Shown here piece after piece: positions 53,262 to 62,219 of a DNA stretch of 64,000 nucleotides. Origin of the DNA: Sedimentibacter acidaminivorans (GTDB lineage Bacteria > Bacillota > Clostridia > Tissierellales > Sedimentibacteraceae); the NCBI RefSeq assembly GCF_017873955.1, contig NZ_JAGGKS010000002.1, forward strand, positions 1 through 64,000, read 5' to 3'. Each line of letters starts with the position of its first letter. Position 1 is the first letter of the stretch. Position numbers and translations under genes: made by a program. The notes beneath the pieces were generated by a model. It worked only from the letters and a program-made list of their open reading frames with translations, did no database searches and was not told the origin of the DNA.

Positions 53262-53291
53262 AAAAAGCAGGTCATCTAATATACCTGCTTT
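53262..53291 (-). terminator. Terminator of lon
   Basis: AAAAGCAGGT (53262-53271) and ACCTGCTTTT (53282-53291) make a 10-bp stem; on the minus strand UUUUUG follows, 20 bases after the lon stop. Confidence 0.85.
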
Positions 53292-53310
53292 TGTAAATAA
53301 TTATATGTTT

Positions 53311-55638
53311 TTAAGCCATTGCTTCTTTTATAACTTCATCTATGCTATTAACATAAACAATTTCAAGCGATTTGATTATTTTAGAATCAATTTTAACTAC
53401 TTCGCTTTTATTTTTTGTACACAAAATTACTTTTTTAATTCCAGCTCTATTAGCTGCTAGAAGTTTATCCTTTAAACCACCAATAGGTAAAACTCTACCT
53501 GTAATAGTTATTTCACCAGTCATTGCTACATCTTGTCTCACAGGTCTTTTAGTCAAAGCAGATATTAATGCCGTAGCTATTGTTATTCCTGCAGATGGCC
53601 CATCTTTTGGTATTGCACCTTCTGGTACATGGACATGAATGTCAGTTTCTTTGAACACCTTATCATCTATATCATATTTATCATTATTTGATTTAATATA
53701 ACTTAAAGCTGCCATTGCCGATTCTTTCATAACATCCCCAAGTTGTCCTGTAAGCTGAAGTTTACCGTCACCCTTCATAGTATTTACTTCTATAAATAGT
53801 GTTTCCCCTCCAACAGATGTCCATGCTAGGCCAGTTACAACACCTACTTGGTTTTCTTCATATGCAACATCATATGAGTACTTAGGTAACCCTAAGAAGT
53901 TTTTAATATTGCCACTATTTATAGTTACAGATTTTTTATTTTTCTCTACTATTTGAACAGCAGCTTTTCTAACTAGTTTTCCTATATGTCTTTCTAAATT
54001 TCTAACTCCAGATTCTCTAGTGTATTTTCTTAGAATTTCATTGATGGCATTTAAAGATATATTTACTTGTTTATCTTTTAATCCATGTTCTGATAACTGT
54101 TTTTTTATTAAATATTTTTGTGCTATATTACTTTTTTCTTCATCTGTATAACCTGATATTTCAATTACTTCCATTCTATCAAGAAGTGGTTCAGGAATGG
54201 TTGATGTTGAATTTGCTGTAGTTATAAACATTACATTTTCCAAACTAAACGGTGCATCTATATAATGATCTGTAAATGTATTGTTTTGTTCAGGATCTAA
54301 TGCCTCTAATAACGCTGACGCTGGGTCACCTCTAAAATCATTTGCAAGCTTATCTATTTCATCGAGCAAAAATACTGGATTATTTGTTTTAACTTTAGCA
54401 ATTGAAGAAATTATTCGACCAGGAATAGCACCTACATATGTTCTTCTGTGCCCTCTTATTTCAGCTTCATCTCTCATGCCACCTAATGAAATTCTTACAA
54501 ACTTTCTATTCATTGCCCTAGCAATAGATTTAGCAATAGACGTTTTACCTACACCTGGAGGTCCAACAAAACAAAGTATAGGCCCTTTCATACTTTTATT
54601 TAAATGTTTCACTGCTAAGTATTCTAATATTCTTTCCTTTACTTCCATTAGACCATAATGATCTTCTTGGAGAATTCCTCTCGCCTTTTTAAGGTCTGAA
54701 TTATCTTTTGATTTTTTATCCCAAGGCATGTCAATAAGCCAATCAACATATGTCCTAATAACCCCTGAGTCTGGTGAAGAGGGGGATATTTTGAGAAGTC
54801 GTCCAATTTCTTTTTCTGCTTTTTCTTTTACTTCCTTAGGCATTTTTGCTGAAGCTATTTTTTTAATATATTCTTCTACTTCTAATTCCGTATTTTCATC
54901 TTCGCCTAATTCTCTCTGTATAGCCTTCATCTGTTCTTTTAAATAATAATCTCTTTGAAATTCACTTACTTGTTTTCGAACCTGCTCACTTATTTCATCT
55001 TCTATTTTTAATACCTTTATTTCTTTTGCAATATAATTATTTAGATTATTTAATCGCTCATATGGATCAAAAATCTCCAGAAGTTCTTGTTTTTGTTCGG
55101 GTTTTAAATAAACATAAGAAGCAATAACATCTGCTAATTTATCTGGATCTTTAATTCCCTTTAATGATGACACTGCATCAGGAGCTATTTTAGAATATAT
55201 TGATGCATACTCTTCAAATTGTTCTAATGATAATCGTATCATAGCATCTAAATTCTCATCTATCTGTATATTAAAGTTATAAACATATTCATCTATATTA
55301 ACCTCAAAAAAAGGTTCATTTTGTGTGATTTCTAGAATTTTTGCTCTATATAATCCTTCAACTAAAACTCTAATATTATCCCCTGGCATTTTTATCATTT
55401 GCTTTATTTTGCAAATAACACCAACCTCGAAAAAATCATCCTCTTTAGGTGAATCAATATCAGCTTCTTTTTGAACTGTTAGGAAAATATCCGAATCCTC
55501 TAACATTGCTTCTTCTAGTGCATTTACAGATTTTTCTCTTCCTATATCAAAATGTATAACCATATTAGGAAAAATCCCAATTCCTCTAATTGGTATAAGC
55601 GGCAATTTTTTATTTTCTATACTGTAGTTTTGTATCAT
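53311..55638 (-). CDS. lon: ATP-dependent protease Lon (LonA)
   Basis: A 775-residue serine protease that degrades damaged and regulatory proteins. N-terminal substrate-binding domain ([20 protein letters not shown]), AAA+ domain with Walker [19 protein letters not shown], Walker [13 protein letters not shown], then the protease domain with [32 protein letters not shown] (catalytic Ser) and [14 protein letters not shown] (catalytic Lys). Length normal for LonA. GAGGAG precedes the ATG. It follows clpX across a stop-overlapping hairpin. Confidence 0.97.
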   Translation of the reverse strand: MIQNYSIENKKLPLIPIRGIGIFPNMVIHFDIGREKSVNALEEAMLEDSDIFLTVQKEADIDSPKEDDFFEVGVICKIKQMIKMPGDNIRVLVEGLYRAKILEITQNEPFFEVNIDEYVYNFNIQIDENLDAMIRLSLEQFEEYASIYSKIAPDAVSSLKGIKDPDKLADVIASYVYLKPEQKQELLEIFDPYERLNNLNNYIAKEIKVLKIEDEISEQVRKQVSEFQRDYYLKEQMKAIQRELGEDENTELEVEEYIKKIASAKMPKEVKEKAEKEIGRLLKISPSSPDSGVIRTYVDWLIDMPWDKKSKDNSDLKKARGILQEDHYGLMEVKERILEYLAVKHLNKSMKGPILCFVGPPGVGKTSIAKSIARAMNRKFVRISLGGMRDEAEIRGHRRTYVGAIPGRIISSIAKVKTNNPVFLLDEIDKLANDFRGDPASALLEALDPEQNNTFTDHYIDAPFSLENVMFITTANSTSTIPEPLLDRMEVIEISGYTDEEKSNIAQKYLIKKQLSEHGLKDKQVNISLNAINEILRKYTRESGVRNLERHIGKLVRKAAVQIVEKNKKSVTINSGNIKNFLGLPKYSYDVAYEENQVGVVTGLAWTSVGGETLFIEVNTMKGDGKLQLTGQLGDVMKESAMAALSYIKSNNDKYDIDDKVFKETDIHVHVPEGAIPKDGPSAGITIATALISALTKRPVRQDVAMTGEITITGRVLPIGGLKDKLLAANRAGIKKVILCTKNKSEVVKIDSKIIKSLEIVYVNSIDEVIKEAMA

Positions 55639-55674
55639 TATTTACTCCTCGTCGTAAAGTAAGATAATATCTAA

Positions 55675-55702
55675 AAACTGCCTACTTATAGGCAGGCAGT
55701 TT
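55675..55702 (-). terminator. Hairpin overlapping the clpX stop codon, upstream of lon
   Basis: AAACTGCCT (55675-55683) and AGGCAGTTT (55694-55702) pair; on the minus strand UUAGAUAU follows, a weak U tract. It reaches into the clpX stop codon and may limit read-through into lon. Confidence 0.6.
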
Positions 55703-56964
55703 TACGATGCATTTTCTTCTTCTTTATCCTTTAAAGCCTTTTTACTAAGAACCAATTTAGGCTCACTCTTATTAGTAATCGTATCTTTTGTTATAACACA
55801 TTTCTTAATATCTTTTCTAGATGGTATCTCGTACATAACTTCTGTCATAGTCGACTCAAGAATACCTCTTAGCCCTCTTGCTCCAGTATTAACTTCTAAA
55901 GCCTTTGAAGCAATTTCTTCTAACGCTTCTTTTTCTATTTCTAATTCAACATTATCTATTTTAAATAATTCTTTGTACTGCTTTACTAAAGCATTTTTAG
56001 GCTCTGTAAGAATTCTAACAAGTGCCTCTTTATCCAGTTTATCCAGTGATACTATAACTGGAAGTCTACCTATAAATTCAGGTATTAGACCAAACTTCAA
56101 TAAATCACTTGATTGAACTTGCTTCAATAACATTTCTTTGTCTTTAACTACGTTGCCTGTAATATCAGAACCAAACCCTATACTTTTTTTACCAATTCTT
56201 TTTTCAATGATTTTTTCTATACCATCAAATGCACCACCAAGAATAAATAAAATATTCGTAGTATCAATTTGAATAAATTCCTGATGTGGATGTTTTCTTC
56301 CTCCTTGAGGAGGAACATTAGCTACAGTACCTTCAAGTATTTTTAGAAGTGCCTGTTGAACGCCTTCACCGCTTACATCTCTAGTAATAGAAGGATTATC
56401 AGATTTTCGTGAAATTTTATCTATTTCATCTATATAAATAATACCCTTCTCAGCTCTTTCTATTTCAAAATCTGAAGCTTGTAAAAGTTTAAGCAATATA
56501 TTTTCAACATCTTCACCAACATATCCAGCTTCAGTAAGTGACGTAGCATCAGCTATAGCAAATGGAACATTTAACATTCTTGCTAAAGTTTGAGCCAGAT
56601 ATGTTTTTCCACTACCTGTTGGACCAAGTAGAAGTATATTACTTTTTAACAACTCTACATCATCATCCTTGAACCTGTGGTTTATTCTTTTATAGTGATT
56701 ATACACAGCAACAGCTAATGATTTTTTTGCGTTATCTTGTTTTATTACATACTCATCTAACTTAGATTTAATTTCCTTTGGCTTTGGAAGTTCAGAAAAA
56801 TCATAATCTTCAAAAACATCAACATCATCATCTACTATATTATAGCACAGGTCAATACATTCATCACAAATATAAACATCTGGACCAGCTATAAGTCGCC
56901 TTACTTGTTCTTGGGATTTCCCACAAAAAGAGCATCTTATTTGCTTTTCATTATTTTTGGCCAT
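55702..56964 (-). CDS. clpX: ATP-dependent protease ATP-binding subunit ClpX
   Basis: A 420-residue AAA+ unfoldase that feeds ClpP. The N-terminal zinc domain has [10 protein letters not shown] and [11 protein letters not shown]; Walker A is [14 protein letters not shown], Walker [12 protein letters not shown], the pore loop [14 protein letters not shown], and the ClpP-binding loop IGFGSD is present. It follows clpP by 15 bases in the tig-clpP-clpX-lon order common in Firmicutes. Confidence 0.97.
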   Translation of the reverse strand: MAKNNEKQIRCSFCGKSQEQVRRLIAGPDVYICDECIDLCYNIVDDDVDVFEDYDFSELPKPKEIKSKLDEYVIKQDNAKKSLAVAVYNHYKRINHRFKDDDVELLKSNILLLGPTGSGKTYLAQTLARMLNVPFAIADATSLTEAGYVGEDVENILLKLLQASDFEIERAEKGIIYIDEIDKISRKSDNPSITRDVSGEGVQQALLKILEGTVANVPPQGGRKHPHQEFIQIDTTNILFILGGAFDGIEKIIEKRIGKKSIGFGSDITGNVVKDKEMLLKQVQSSDLLKFGLIPEFIGRLPVIVSLDKLDKEALVRILTEPKNALVKQYKELFKIDNVELEIEKEALEEIASKALEVNTGARGLRGILESTMTEVMYEIPSRKDIKKCVITKDTITNKSEPKLVLSKKALKDKEEENAS

Positions 56965-56978
56965 TACAACACTCCTTT

Positions 56979-57563
56979 TTAATTTCTTTTAACAATAATA
57001 TCATCAATTATCCCATATGATTTAGCGTCCTCGGATGTCATAAAATTATCTCTATCAGTGTCTTTTTCAACCTTGTCTATAGGCTGACCAGTTCTTTCAC
57101 TAATTATTGTATTTAAAGTTTCTCTGATTTTAATTATTCTATCAGCGTGAATTTTTATATCTGATGCCTGACCTTTCATTCCACCAAGTGGTTGGTGAAT
57201 CATTATCTCAGAATTAGGAAGAGCAAATCTCTTTCCTTTCGTACCTGACAACAATAAAAATGCTCCCATACTTGCTGCCATTCCTATACATATAGTTGAA
57301 ACATCAGGCTTAATATATTGCATAGTATCATAAATTGCCATACCGGCTGTTATTGAACCGCCTGGGCTATTTATATATAATTGAATATCCTTGTCTGGAT
57401 CTTCTGATTCTAGAAATAAAAGTTGTGCTACAATTACACTAGCAGTTGCATCATTCACTTCATCACTTAAAATTATTATTCTATCTTTTAAAAGTCTGGA
57501 ATATATGTCATAAGATCTTTCGCCTCTTCCAGTTTGTTCTACCACATAAGGTACCAATGCCAT
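56979..57563 (-). CDS. clpP: ATP-dependent Clp protease proteolytic subunit ClpP
   Basis: A 194-residue serine peptidase forming the 14-mer proteolytic chamber. The catalytic Ser is in [13 protein letters not shown], His in IMIHQPLGG and Asp in [35 protein letters not shown] is the oxyanion strand. It follows tig by 42 bases; GGAGG precedes the ATG. Confidence 0.97.
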   Translation of the reverse strand: MALVPYVVEQTGRGERSYDIYSRLLKDRIIILSDEVNDATASVIVAQLLFLESEDPDKDIQLYINSPGGSITAGMAIYDTMQYIKPDVSTICIGMAASMGAFLLLSGTKGKRFALPNSEIMIHQPLGGMKGQASDIKIHADRIIKIRETLNTIISERTGQPIDKVEKDTDRDNFMTSEDAKSYGIIDDIIVKRN

Positions 57564-57605
57564 TTTATTTCCTCCTTATTTACTTACTTTATTTACTCTA
57601 TTTTA

Positions 57606-58937
57606 TTATTTTTCTTCTTCTTTTACTTCAGTTTCAACTTTATCTATAAGTTTAGCATTTTCTACAAGCATATCAATAACTTTTCTTTTTTGAATTGATT
57701 CTTCAATATATCCTCTACTTGATTCTAATATACTTTGTTTAAATGCTTCAAGTCTTTCTTCTTCAACTTTATATGATTCTGCTAATTTACTTACTTCTTC
57801 ATCAAGCTCTTCTTCTGTAGCTTTAATATTCTCTTTATCTATTATAGCTGTAAGTACTAAATCAGCTTTAACATTAAATTCAGCCTGTGACTTAGCTCCT
57901 GCCTTATACTGGTCTACTAAAGATTTAATCAAGTCATCCATTTCTTTACCAGAGAAACCTTGAGAACGGAACTGTTGTTCATAATTTTTTCCTAAATAGT
58001 CAATTTCTCTTTCAATTAATACTTCAGGAACTTCAACTAAAGAATCATTAACAATTTTAGTTACTATATTGTTATTATTTGTTACCTTCTCATTATCTTT
58101 TGCTTTCTCTTCAAGAGTTTTTCTTGTATCCATTTTTAGTTCTTCTAATGTATCAAATTCACTAACATCTTTAGCAAATTCATCATCTATTTCAGGAAGC
58201 TCTTTTGCTTTAATTTCATGAATTTTAACTTTGAATACAGCATCTTTTCCTTTTAAATCTTCTGAATGATATTCTTCTGGAAATGTTACATTAACTTCCA
58301 CTTCTTCATCTTTTGATTTTCCTACAAGTTGCTCTTCAAACCCAGGTATAAATGAATTAGAACCTATTTCAAGTGATTGATTTTCTGCAGTTCCACCTTC
58401 AAATTGTTCTTCTCCAACAAATCCAGCATAATCAATAGTTAAAATATCACCATTTTGAACGGTTCTATCACTTACTTCTATAACTCTTGCATTTTTATCT
58501 TGAATTGTTTTTATTTCAGAATCCACATCTTCGTCAGTTACCTTTATTTCAAACTTTTCTACTTCAACACCTTTATATTCACATAATTGTACTTCAGGCA
58601 TAACTTCAACATCAGCTGTTATAACTATATCTTCGCCCACTTCGAATTTTTCAACATTAACATTAGGGCTATTTATAACATCCAATTCATTTTCTTTAAC
58701 AACAACTGGATATACTTCTTGAATCGCAATATCTAGAGCATCATCATAAAAAATACTCTTTCCATACTTCTTTTCAATTATATGCCTTGGAGCTTTACCT
58801 TTTCTAAACCCCTGCACATTAATACTATCTTTTACTTTTAAGTATGCTTTATTCACAGATGCCTCAAAATCATCTTGTGATATTGTAAATTCAATCGTAA
58901 CTATATTTTTTTCTTTTTTAAGAATTTTTGAACTCAT
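57606..58937 (-). CDS. tig: Trigger factor (ribosome-associated peptidyl-prolyl isomerase)
   Basis: A 443-residue chaperone. The ribosome-binding N-domain has NVQGFRKGKAPRHIIEKKYG, where GFRxGKxP is the docking signature; the FKBP-like domain has NGDILTIDYAGFVGEEQFEG and the long C-terminal helical arms follow, with FDTLEELKMDTRKTLEE and LIEREIDYLG-like segments. It binds nascent chains at the exit tunnel. It heads the tig-clpP-clpX operon with a promoter at 59022-59049. Confidence 0.97.
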   Translation of the reverse strand: MSSKILKKEKNIVTIEFTISQDDFEASVNKAYLKVKDSINVQGFRKGKAPRHIIEKKYGKSIFYDDALDIAIQEVYPVVVKENELDVINSPNVNVEKFEVGEDIVITADVEVMPEVQLCEYKGVEVEKFEIKVTDEDVDSEIKTIQDKNARVIEVSDRTVQNGDILTIDYAGFVGEEQFEGGTAENQSLEIGSNSFIPGFEEQLVGKSKDEEVEVNVTFPEEYHSEDLKGKDAVFKVKIHEIKAKELPEIDDEFAKDVSEFDTLEELKMDTRKTLEEKAKDNEKVTNNNNIVTKIVNDSLVEVPEVLIEREIDYLGKNYEQQFRSQGFSGKEMDDLIKSLVDQYKAGAKSQAEFNVKADLVLTAIIDKENIKATEEELDEEVSKLAESYKVEEERLEAFKQSILESSRGYIEESIQKRKVIDMLVENAKLIDKVETEVKEEEK

Positions 58938-59021
58938 TTTTTCCTCCTATAGTTCATAATTATTTTATGTATTATATACAAAATTGTTTCTTTTTTCATT
59001 AGGTACGTAATTAACCATTCT

Positions 59022-59049
59022 ATTATATCATAATCTTTTATAAAATCAA
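59022..59049 (-). promoter_or_regulatory. Promoter of tig-clpP-clpX
   Basis: On the minus strand TTGATT (59049-59044) and TATAAT (59027-59022) are 16 bases apart, giving a leader of about 80 bases before tig. Confidence 0.6.
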
Positions 59050-59086
59050 TCATTTATTCCTAGTTTTTGTATTTATTTTACAGCCC

Positions 59087-59110
59087 CGTAATTTAATATA
59101 TTAAATTACG
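59087..59110. repeat. Perfect 24-bp palindrome upstream of the tig promoter
   Basis: CGTAATTTAAT is followed by AT and its exact complement, so the 24 bases read the same on both strands. It lies about 40 bases upstream of the tig -35 and about 45 bases downstream of the acetyltransferase stop. It may be a regulator site or part of a terminator; neither neighbour shows a U tract beside it. Confidence 0.5.
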
Positions 59111-59155
59111 CATACAAACAAAAAATAATTAGATTAATTTTTCACTTGTTTCTAT

Positions 59156-59737
59156 CTAATTATTTATATTTTTAATATAATCATATACACAACAATCCAT
59201 AATAAGGTTATTACTATTTAAAAAAAATTGTTTCTTTCTTTTAATATATACCATACCTGACTTCTCCATTACCCTACCAGAAGCTTTATTTCTAATGTCA
59301 TGAAATGCTCTTATATTTAAAAATCCTACAACATTAGTTAGATAATTAATTAATTCCTTTAACACTTCTGTTGCAATACCTTGATTCCAATATTTTCTTG
59401 CTACAGTATATCCAACTTCGCAGTATTTTTTTCTATGACTTATATTAGATGCAGAAATTGAACCAATTACTTCTCCTGTTAATTTATTAGTAATAGCCCA
59501 ATGGTAATAATTTGATTTTTCATATAGTTTAATCCATTCAGCAAGATATTCCCTTGTTACATTTTCACTATCATGCACTTTCCAAGCATTGTATTTTGCC
59601 GCCTCTATATCACTAGTCCAATTATTATATATATCTTTAACATCACTTTTATTAAACTTTCTTAATAGAAACCTTTTTGTTTCAATATTTTGCGTTCCAG
59701 TATGATTTAAAGAAACGTCCCTTTTTAGCAAAAACAT
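59156..59737 (-). CDS. GNAT acetyltransferase, RimJ/RimL-like
   Basis: A 193-residue acetyltransferase_3 family protein: NIETKRFLLRKFNKSDVKDI at the start, WAITNKLTGEVIGSISASNI in the centre, acetyl-CoA loop VARKYWNQGIATEVLKELIN, and NIRAFHDIRNKASGRVMEKS near the end. This subfamily acetylates ribosomal-protein N-termini or small molecules; the target is unknown. It is read in the same direction as tig and may be upstream in the transcript, though 218 bases and a promoter separate them. Confidence 0.87.
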   Translation of the reverse strand: MFLLKRDVSLNHTGTQNIETKRFLLRKFNKSDVKDIYNNWTSDIEAAKYNAWKVHDSENVTREYLAEWIKLYEKSNYYHWAITNKLTGEVIGSISASNISHRKKYCEVGYTVARKYWNQGIATEVLKELINYLTNVVGFLNIRAFHDIRNKASGRVMEKSGMVYIKRKKQFFLNSNNLIMDCCVYDYIKNINN

Positions 59738-59941
59738 ATCTATTTTATTCTCCCCATGTAATCATATGATTATTATACATTTTTATATTATATTTGCATA
59801 GCATTATTTTCAATTTGGTACAATTTTTAGTGCAATAAGTTAATTATAACTTAATGCTATTTTAATATTTCTATCATATAATAATCTATATATAAATGTT
59901 TAAGAAAAATGAATTATAATAATATGATGGAGGTAGTTCAT

Positions 59942-60658
59942 ATGATTGATGATAATTATACCAAAGATGTAATTAATCAAACTGAAAAGAAAGATAGAAA
60001 ATTCATACCTACAATCGAATCGGAGCTAAAGAAAAAACCTATTCAAATGCCTGCTGAAATTTATAATACAAGCGGAATAAATATATTTGGAAAGAGGATA
60101 AAATCACTAATATTTTCAACAGACCTTGCTATTATAAAAAATAATAACGCTGATGGTGTAATTGCTGTATATCCTTTCACTCCTCAAATTTCAATTAATC
60201 AGGCTATAATTGAAGTATCATCTACACCTGTGTTTTGTGGAGTTGGAGGTGGAATCACAACTGGACAAAGGTCTATTGATATTGCTTTAAGTGCAGAGCT
60301 AAATGGTGCTTTTGGAGTAGTTATGAATGCTCCTACACCAAATGAACTTATCATGCAAATGAAAAAAAGATTAGATATTCCAATAATTATAACAATAGTT
60401 TCTGAAAAAGAAGATTTTGAGTCTAGAATAAAAGCAGGAGTTTCTATCTTTAATGTTTCAGGAGGGACAAACACTGTAAAAATTGTTAAAGCAATAAGAG
60501 AAAGACATCCATATTTCCCCATTATAGCTACTGGTGGACCAACTCCAATTGATATTACAAAAACAATATTGGCGGGAGCTAATGCTATAACTATTACACC
60601 ACCTACAACAGGAGAACTTTTCTCATTAATTATGGACAAGTATAGATCCAATATATAA
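59942..60658 (+). CDS. TIM-barrel-like conserved protein of unknown function
   Basis: About 238 residues, not assigned to a known enzyme. The alternating strands and helices fit a TIM barrel: ADGVIAVYPFTPQISINQ, PVFCGVGGGITTGQRSIDIA, GAFGVVMNAPTPNELI, IIITIVSEKEDFESRIKAG, IFNVSGGTNTVKIVK, and the phosphate-binding-like pair IIATGGPTPIDITKTI and ANAITITPPT near the end. GGAGG eight bases before the ATG at 59942 sets the start. It ends in a 23-bp hairpin shared with the convergent coaD operon. A phosphate-bearing substrate is a guess from the last loops. Confidence 0.6.
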   Translation: MIDDNYTKDVINQTEKKDRKFIPTIESELKKKPIQMPAEIYNTSGINIFGKRIKSLIFSTDLAIIKNNNADGVIAVYPFTPQISINQAIIEVSSTPVFCGVGGGITTGQRSIDIALSAELNGAFGVVMNAPTPNELIMQMKKRLDIPIIITIVSEKEDFESRIKAGVSIFNVSGGTNTVKIVKAIRERHPYFPIIATGGPTPIDITKTILAGANAITITPPTTGELFSLIMDKYRSNI

Positions 60659-60698
60659 ATAGTACAACCTCTCAAAGAGGTTGTACTATTTATATATT
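60650..60698. terminator. 23-bp perfect hairpin spanning both convergent stop codons
   Basis: Bases 60650-60672 pair perfectly with 60676-60698 around a CAA loop. The inner part is AGTACAACCTCT and its complement; the outer part AATATATAAAT acts as the A/U tract in either direction. The stop codons of the TIM-barrel gene (60656-60658) and of the coiled-coil gene (60697-60699) both lie in it. Confidence 0.85.
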
Positions 60699-61140
60699 AC
60701 ATTTTTTTAAGCATGTCCCTATTATCTTCAATAATATTATTTATATCTTTAATCTTATCTTGCAATTTTGATAGAATATCATCACTATAGCTATAAGCTC
60801 CTAACTTCATATCATTTGCCTTTTGCTCTGCTTCTTCTACAATTTGCTTTGCATATAATTTTGCTTGCTTTGCTATTTCACTTTCTTCAATATACATTTT
60901 TTGTTGCTCTTTTACCTTTTCAATTAATTCCTCTGCTTCTGATTGTGCTTCAGTTAATATTCTTTGACGCTCTTTTGCTACCCAAGATGCCCTGTTTATT
61001 TCATCTGGTAGTTTCAATCTTATTTCATTTATTACTTCTAAAACTTCTTCTTTGTCTATCATAACCTTATTTGATAAAGGAAACTTTGAAGCATCTTCAA
61101 CAATATCCTCTATTTTCTCTAATAGATTTAAAACGTCCAT
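60697..61140 (-). CDS. Conserved coiled-coil protein next to coaD
   Basis: A 147-residue cytoplasmic protein. The first 55 residues (LLEKIEDIVEDASKFPLSNK, LEVINEIRLKLPDEI) precede a long coiled coil with VAKERQRILTEAQSEAEELI and AKQIVEEAEQKANDMK, similar in style to the F-type ATPase b subunit or DivIVA tails. Clostridial genomes often carry this gene just after coaD. There is no catalytic motif, and function is unknown. It begins 3 bases after coaD ends. Confidence 0.75.
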   Translation of the reverse strand: MDVLNLLEKIEDIVEDASKFPLSNKVMIDKEEVLEVINEIRLKLPDEINRASWVAKERQRILTEAQSEAEELIEKVKEQQKMYIEESEIAKQAKLYAKQIVEEAEQKANDMKLGAYSYSDDILSKLQDKIKDINNIIEDNRDMLKKM

Positions 61141-61142
61141 TT

Positions 61143-61619
61143 TTACCTCCCAATTTTCTTAAGTATAGCTTCTACTACATTTGCTGGTACCAAATCCCTA
61201 AATTCGCCACCAAATTCAGATACCTCTTTTACAATACTTGAACTTATAAAAGAATATTCTGGTGATGCAACTAGAAAGAATGTCTCTAAATCTCTATCTA
61301 AGTGTCTATTAATAGATGAAACACTTAATTCATATTCATAATCAGAAACCGCCCTTAATCCTCTTACTATCATATTAATATTATTTTTCTTACAATAGCT
61401 AACAACCATCCCTTCTGTTATATCAACAGAAACATTGTCCAAATCTTTAACTGCTTCTTTTACAAGCTCATATCTTTCTTCGCCTGTAAACCAGTGTTTT
61501 TTTGACTTATTGTTAAAAATAGTAACTACAACCTCGTCAAATTTATTAGCACATCTTTTTATTAAATCCAAATGACCACACGTTATTGGGTCAAAACTTC
61601 CTGTATATAAAACCTTCAT
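61143..61619 (-). CDS. coaD: Phosphopantetheine adenylyltransferase
   Basis: A 158-residue nucleotidyltransferase, the penultimate step of coenzyme A synthesis (4'-phosphopantetheine plus ATP to dephospho-CoA). The nucleotide motif is YTGSFDPITCGHLDLIKRC (T/HxGH), followed by MIVRGLRAVSDYEYELSV and SPEYSFISSSIVKEVSEFGG, the family's SSxxVKE motif. It follows rsmD by 3 bases. Confidence 0.96.
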   Translation of the reverse strand: MKVLYTGSFDPITCGHLDLIKRCANKFDEVVVTIFNNKSKKHWFTGEERYELVKEAVKDLDNVSVDITEGMVVSYCKKNNINMIVRGLRAVSDYEYELSVSSINRHLDRDLETFFLVASPEYSFISSSIVKEVSEFGGEFRDLVPANVVEAILKKIGR

Positions 61620-61621
61620 AC

Positions 61622-62182
61622 TTAATCCTCCAGCAATTTTATCATGCTTATTCTTGTTCTTCCATATATTTTTTCTTTATATTTTACATCTTCATAATCT
61701 AAATTCGTAAATATTTCTTCAGATTTATCACTCTCTATAATTAATAATCCATTTTTTTTCAATAATTTATTTTGTAAAATTTTTTGTGCTATATTATTAC
61801 AGCAAAGTAAATCATATGGTGGATCAGCAAAAATATAGTCGAATTTTTGATTTAGAATACAAAAACTTTCAATAGCTTTTTCATAATCATTTTGCATGAT
61901 TTTAGCCTTATCCTTAAAATTACATATTTCGACATTTTTTTTAACATAATTTAAACTTTTATAAGATGCATCTACAAAGTAACATTCTTTTGCGCCTCTA
62001 GCTAGAAATTCTATTCCTACACTACCCGTTCCTGCAAACAAATCTAAAACAATAGAATCTTCTTCTATGTATCCAATTATATTAAATACTGATTCTTTTA
62101 TTTTATCACTAGTTGGTCTAACTGACATGCCCTCAGGCGCATATAGCCTTTTCCCTTTACTTATTCCTGATATAATCCTCAT
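61622..62182 (-). CDS. rsmD: 16S rRNA (guanine966-N2)-methyltransferase RsmD
   Basis: A 186-residue SAM-dependent methyltransferase. Motifs are MRIISGISKGKRLYAPEG at the N-terminus, RPTSDKIKESVFNII, the SAM loop VLDLFAGTGSVGIEFLARGA, and the catalytic motif IV FADPPYDLL. It methylates G966 of 16S rRNA. It lies between recG and coaD, a standard Firmicutes order. Confidence 0.95.
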   Translation of the reverse strand: MRIISGISKGKRLYAPEGMSVRPTSDKIKESVFNIIGYIEEDSIVLDLFAGTGSVGIEFLARGAKECYFVDASYKSLNYVKKNVEICNFKDKAKIMQNDYEKAIESFCILNQKFDYIFADPPYDLLCCNNIAQKILQNKLLKKNGLLIIESDKSEEIFTNLDYEDVKYKEKIYGRTRISMIKLLED

Positions 62183-62219
62183 TTTTCAAACCCCTTTACA
62201 ACTATACATATACATAAAT

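Noticed and set aside
53122-59155. CIRCE or CtsR operators in the tig-clpP-clpX-lon region
   Set aside because: No TTAGCACTC repeat or tandem GGTCAAA-type heptads were found by eye.
60199-60675. A 158-codon minus-strand frame opposite the TIM-barrel gene
   Set aside because: It is antisense to the conserved plus-strand gene, runs through its terminator hairpin and has no recognisable domain.
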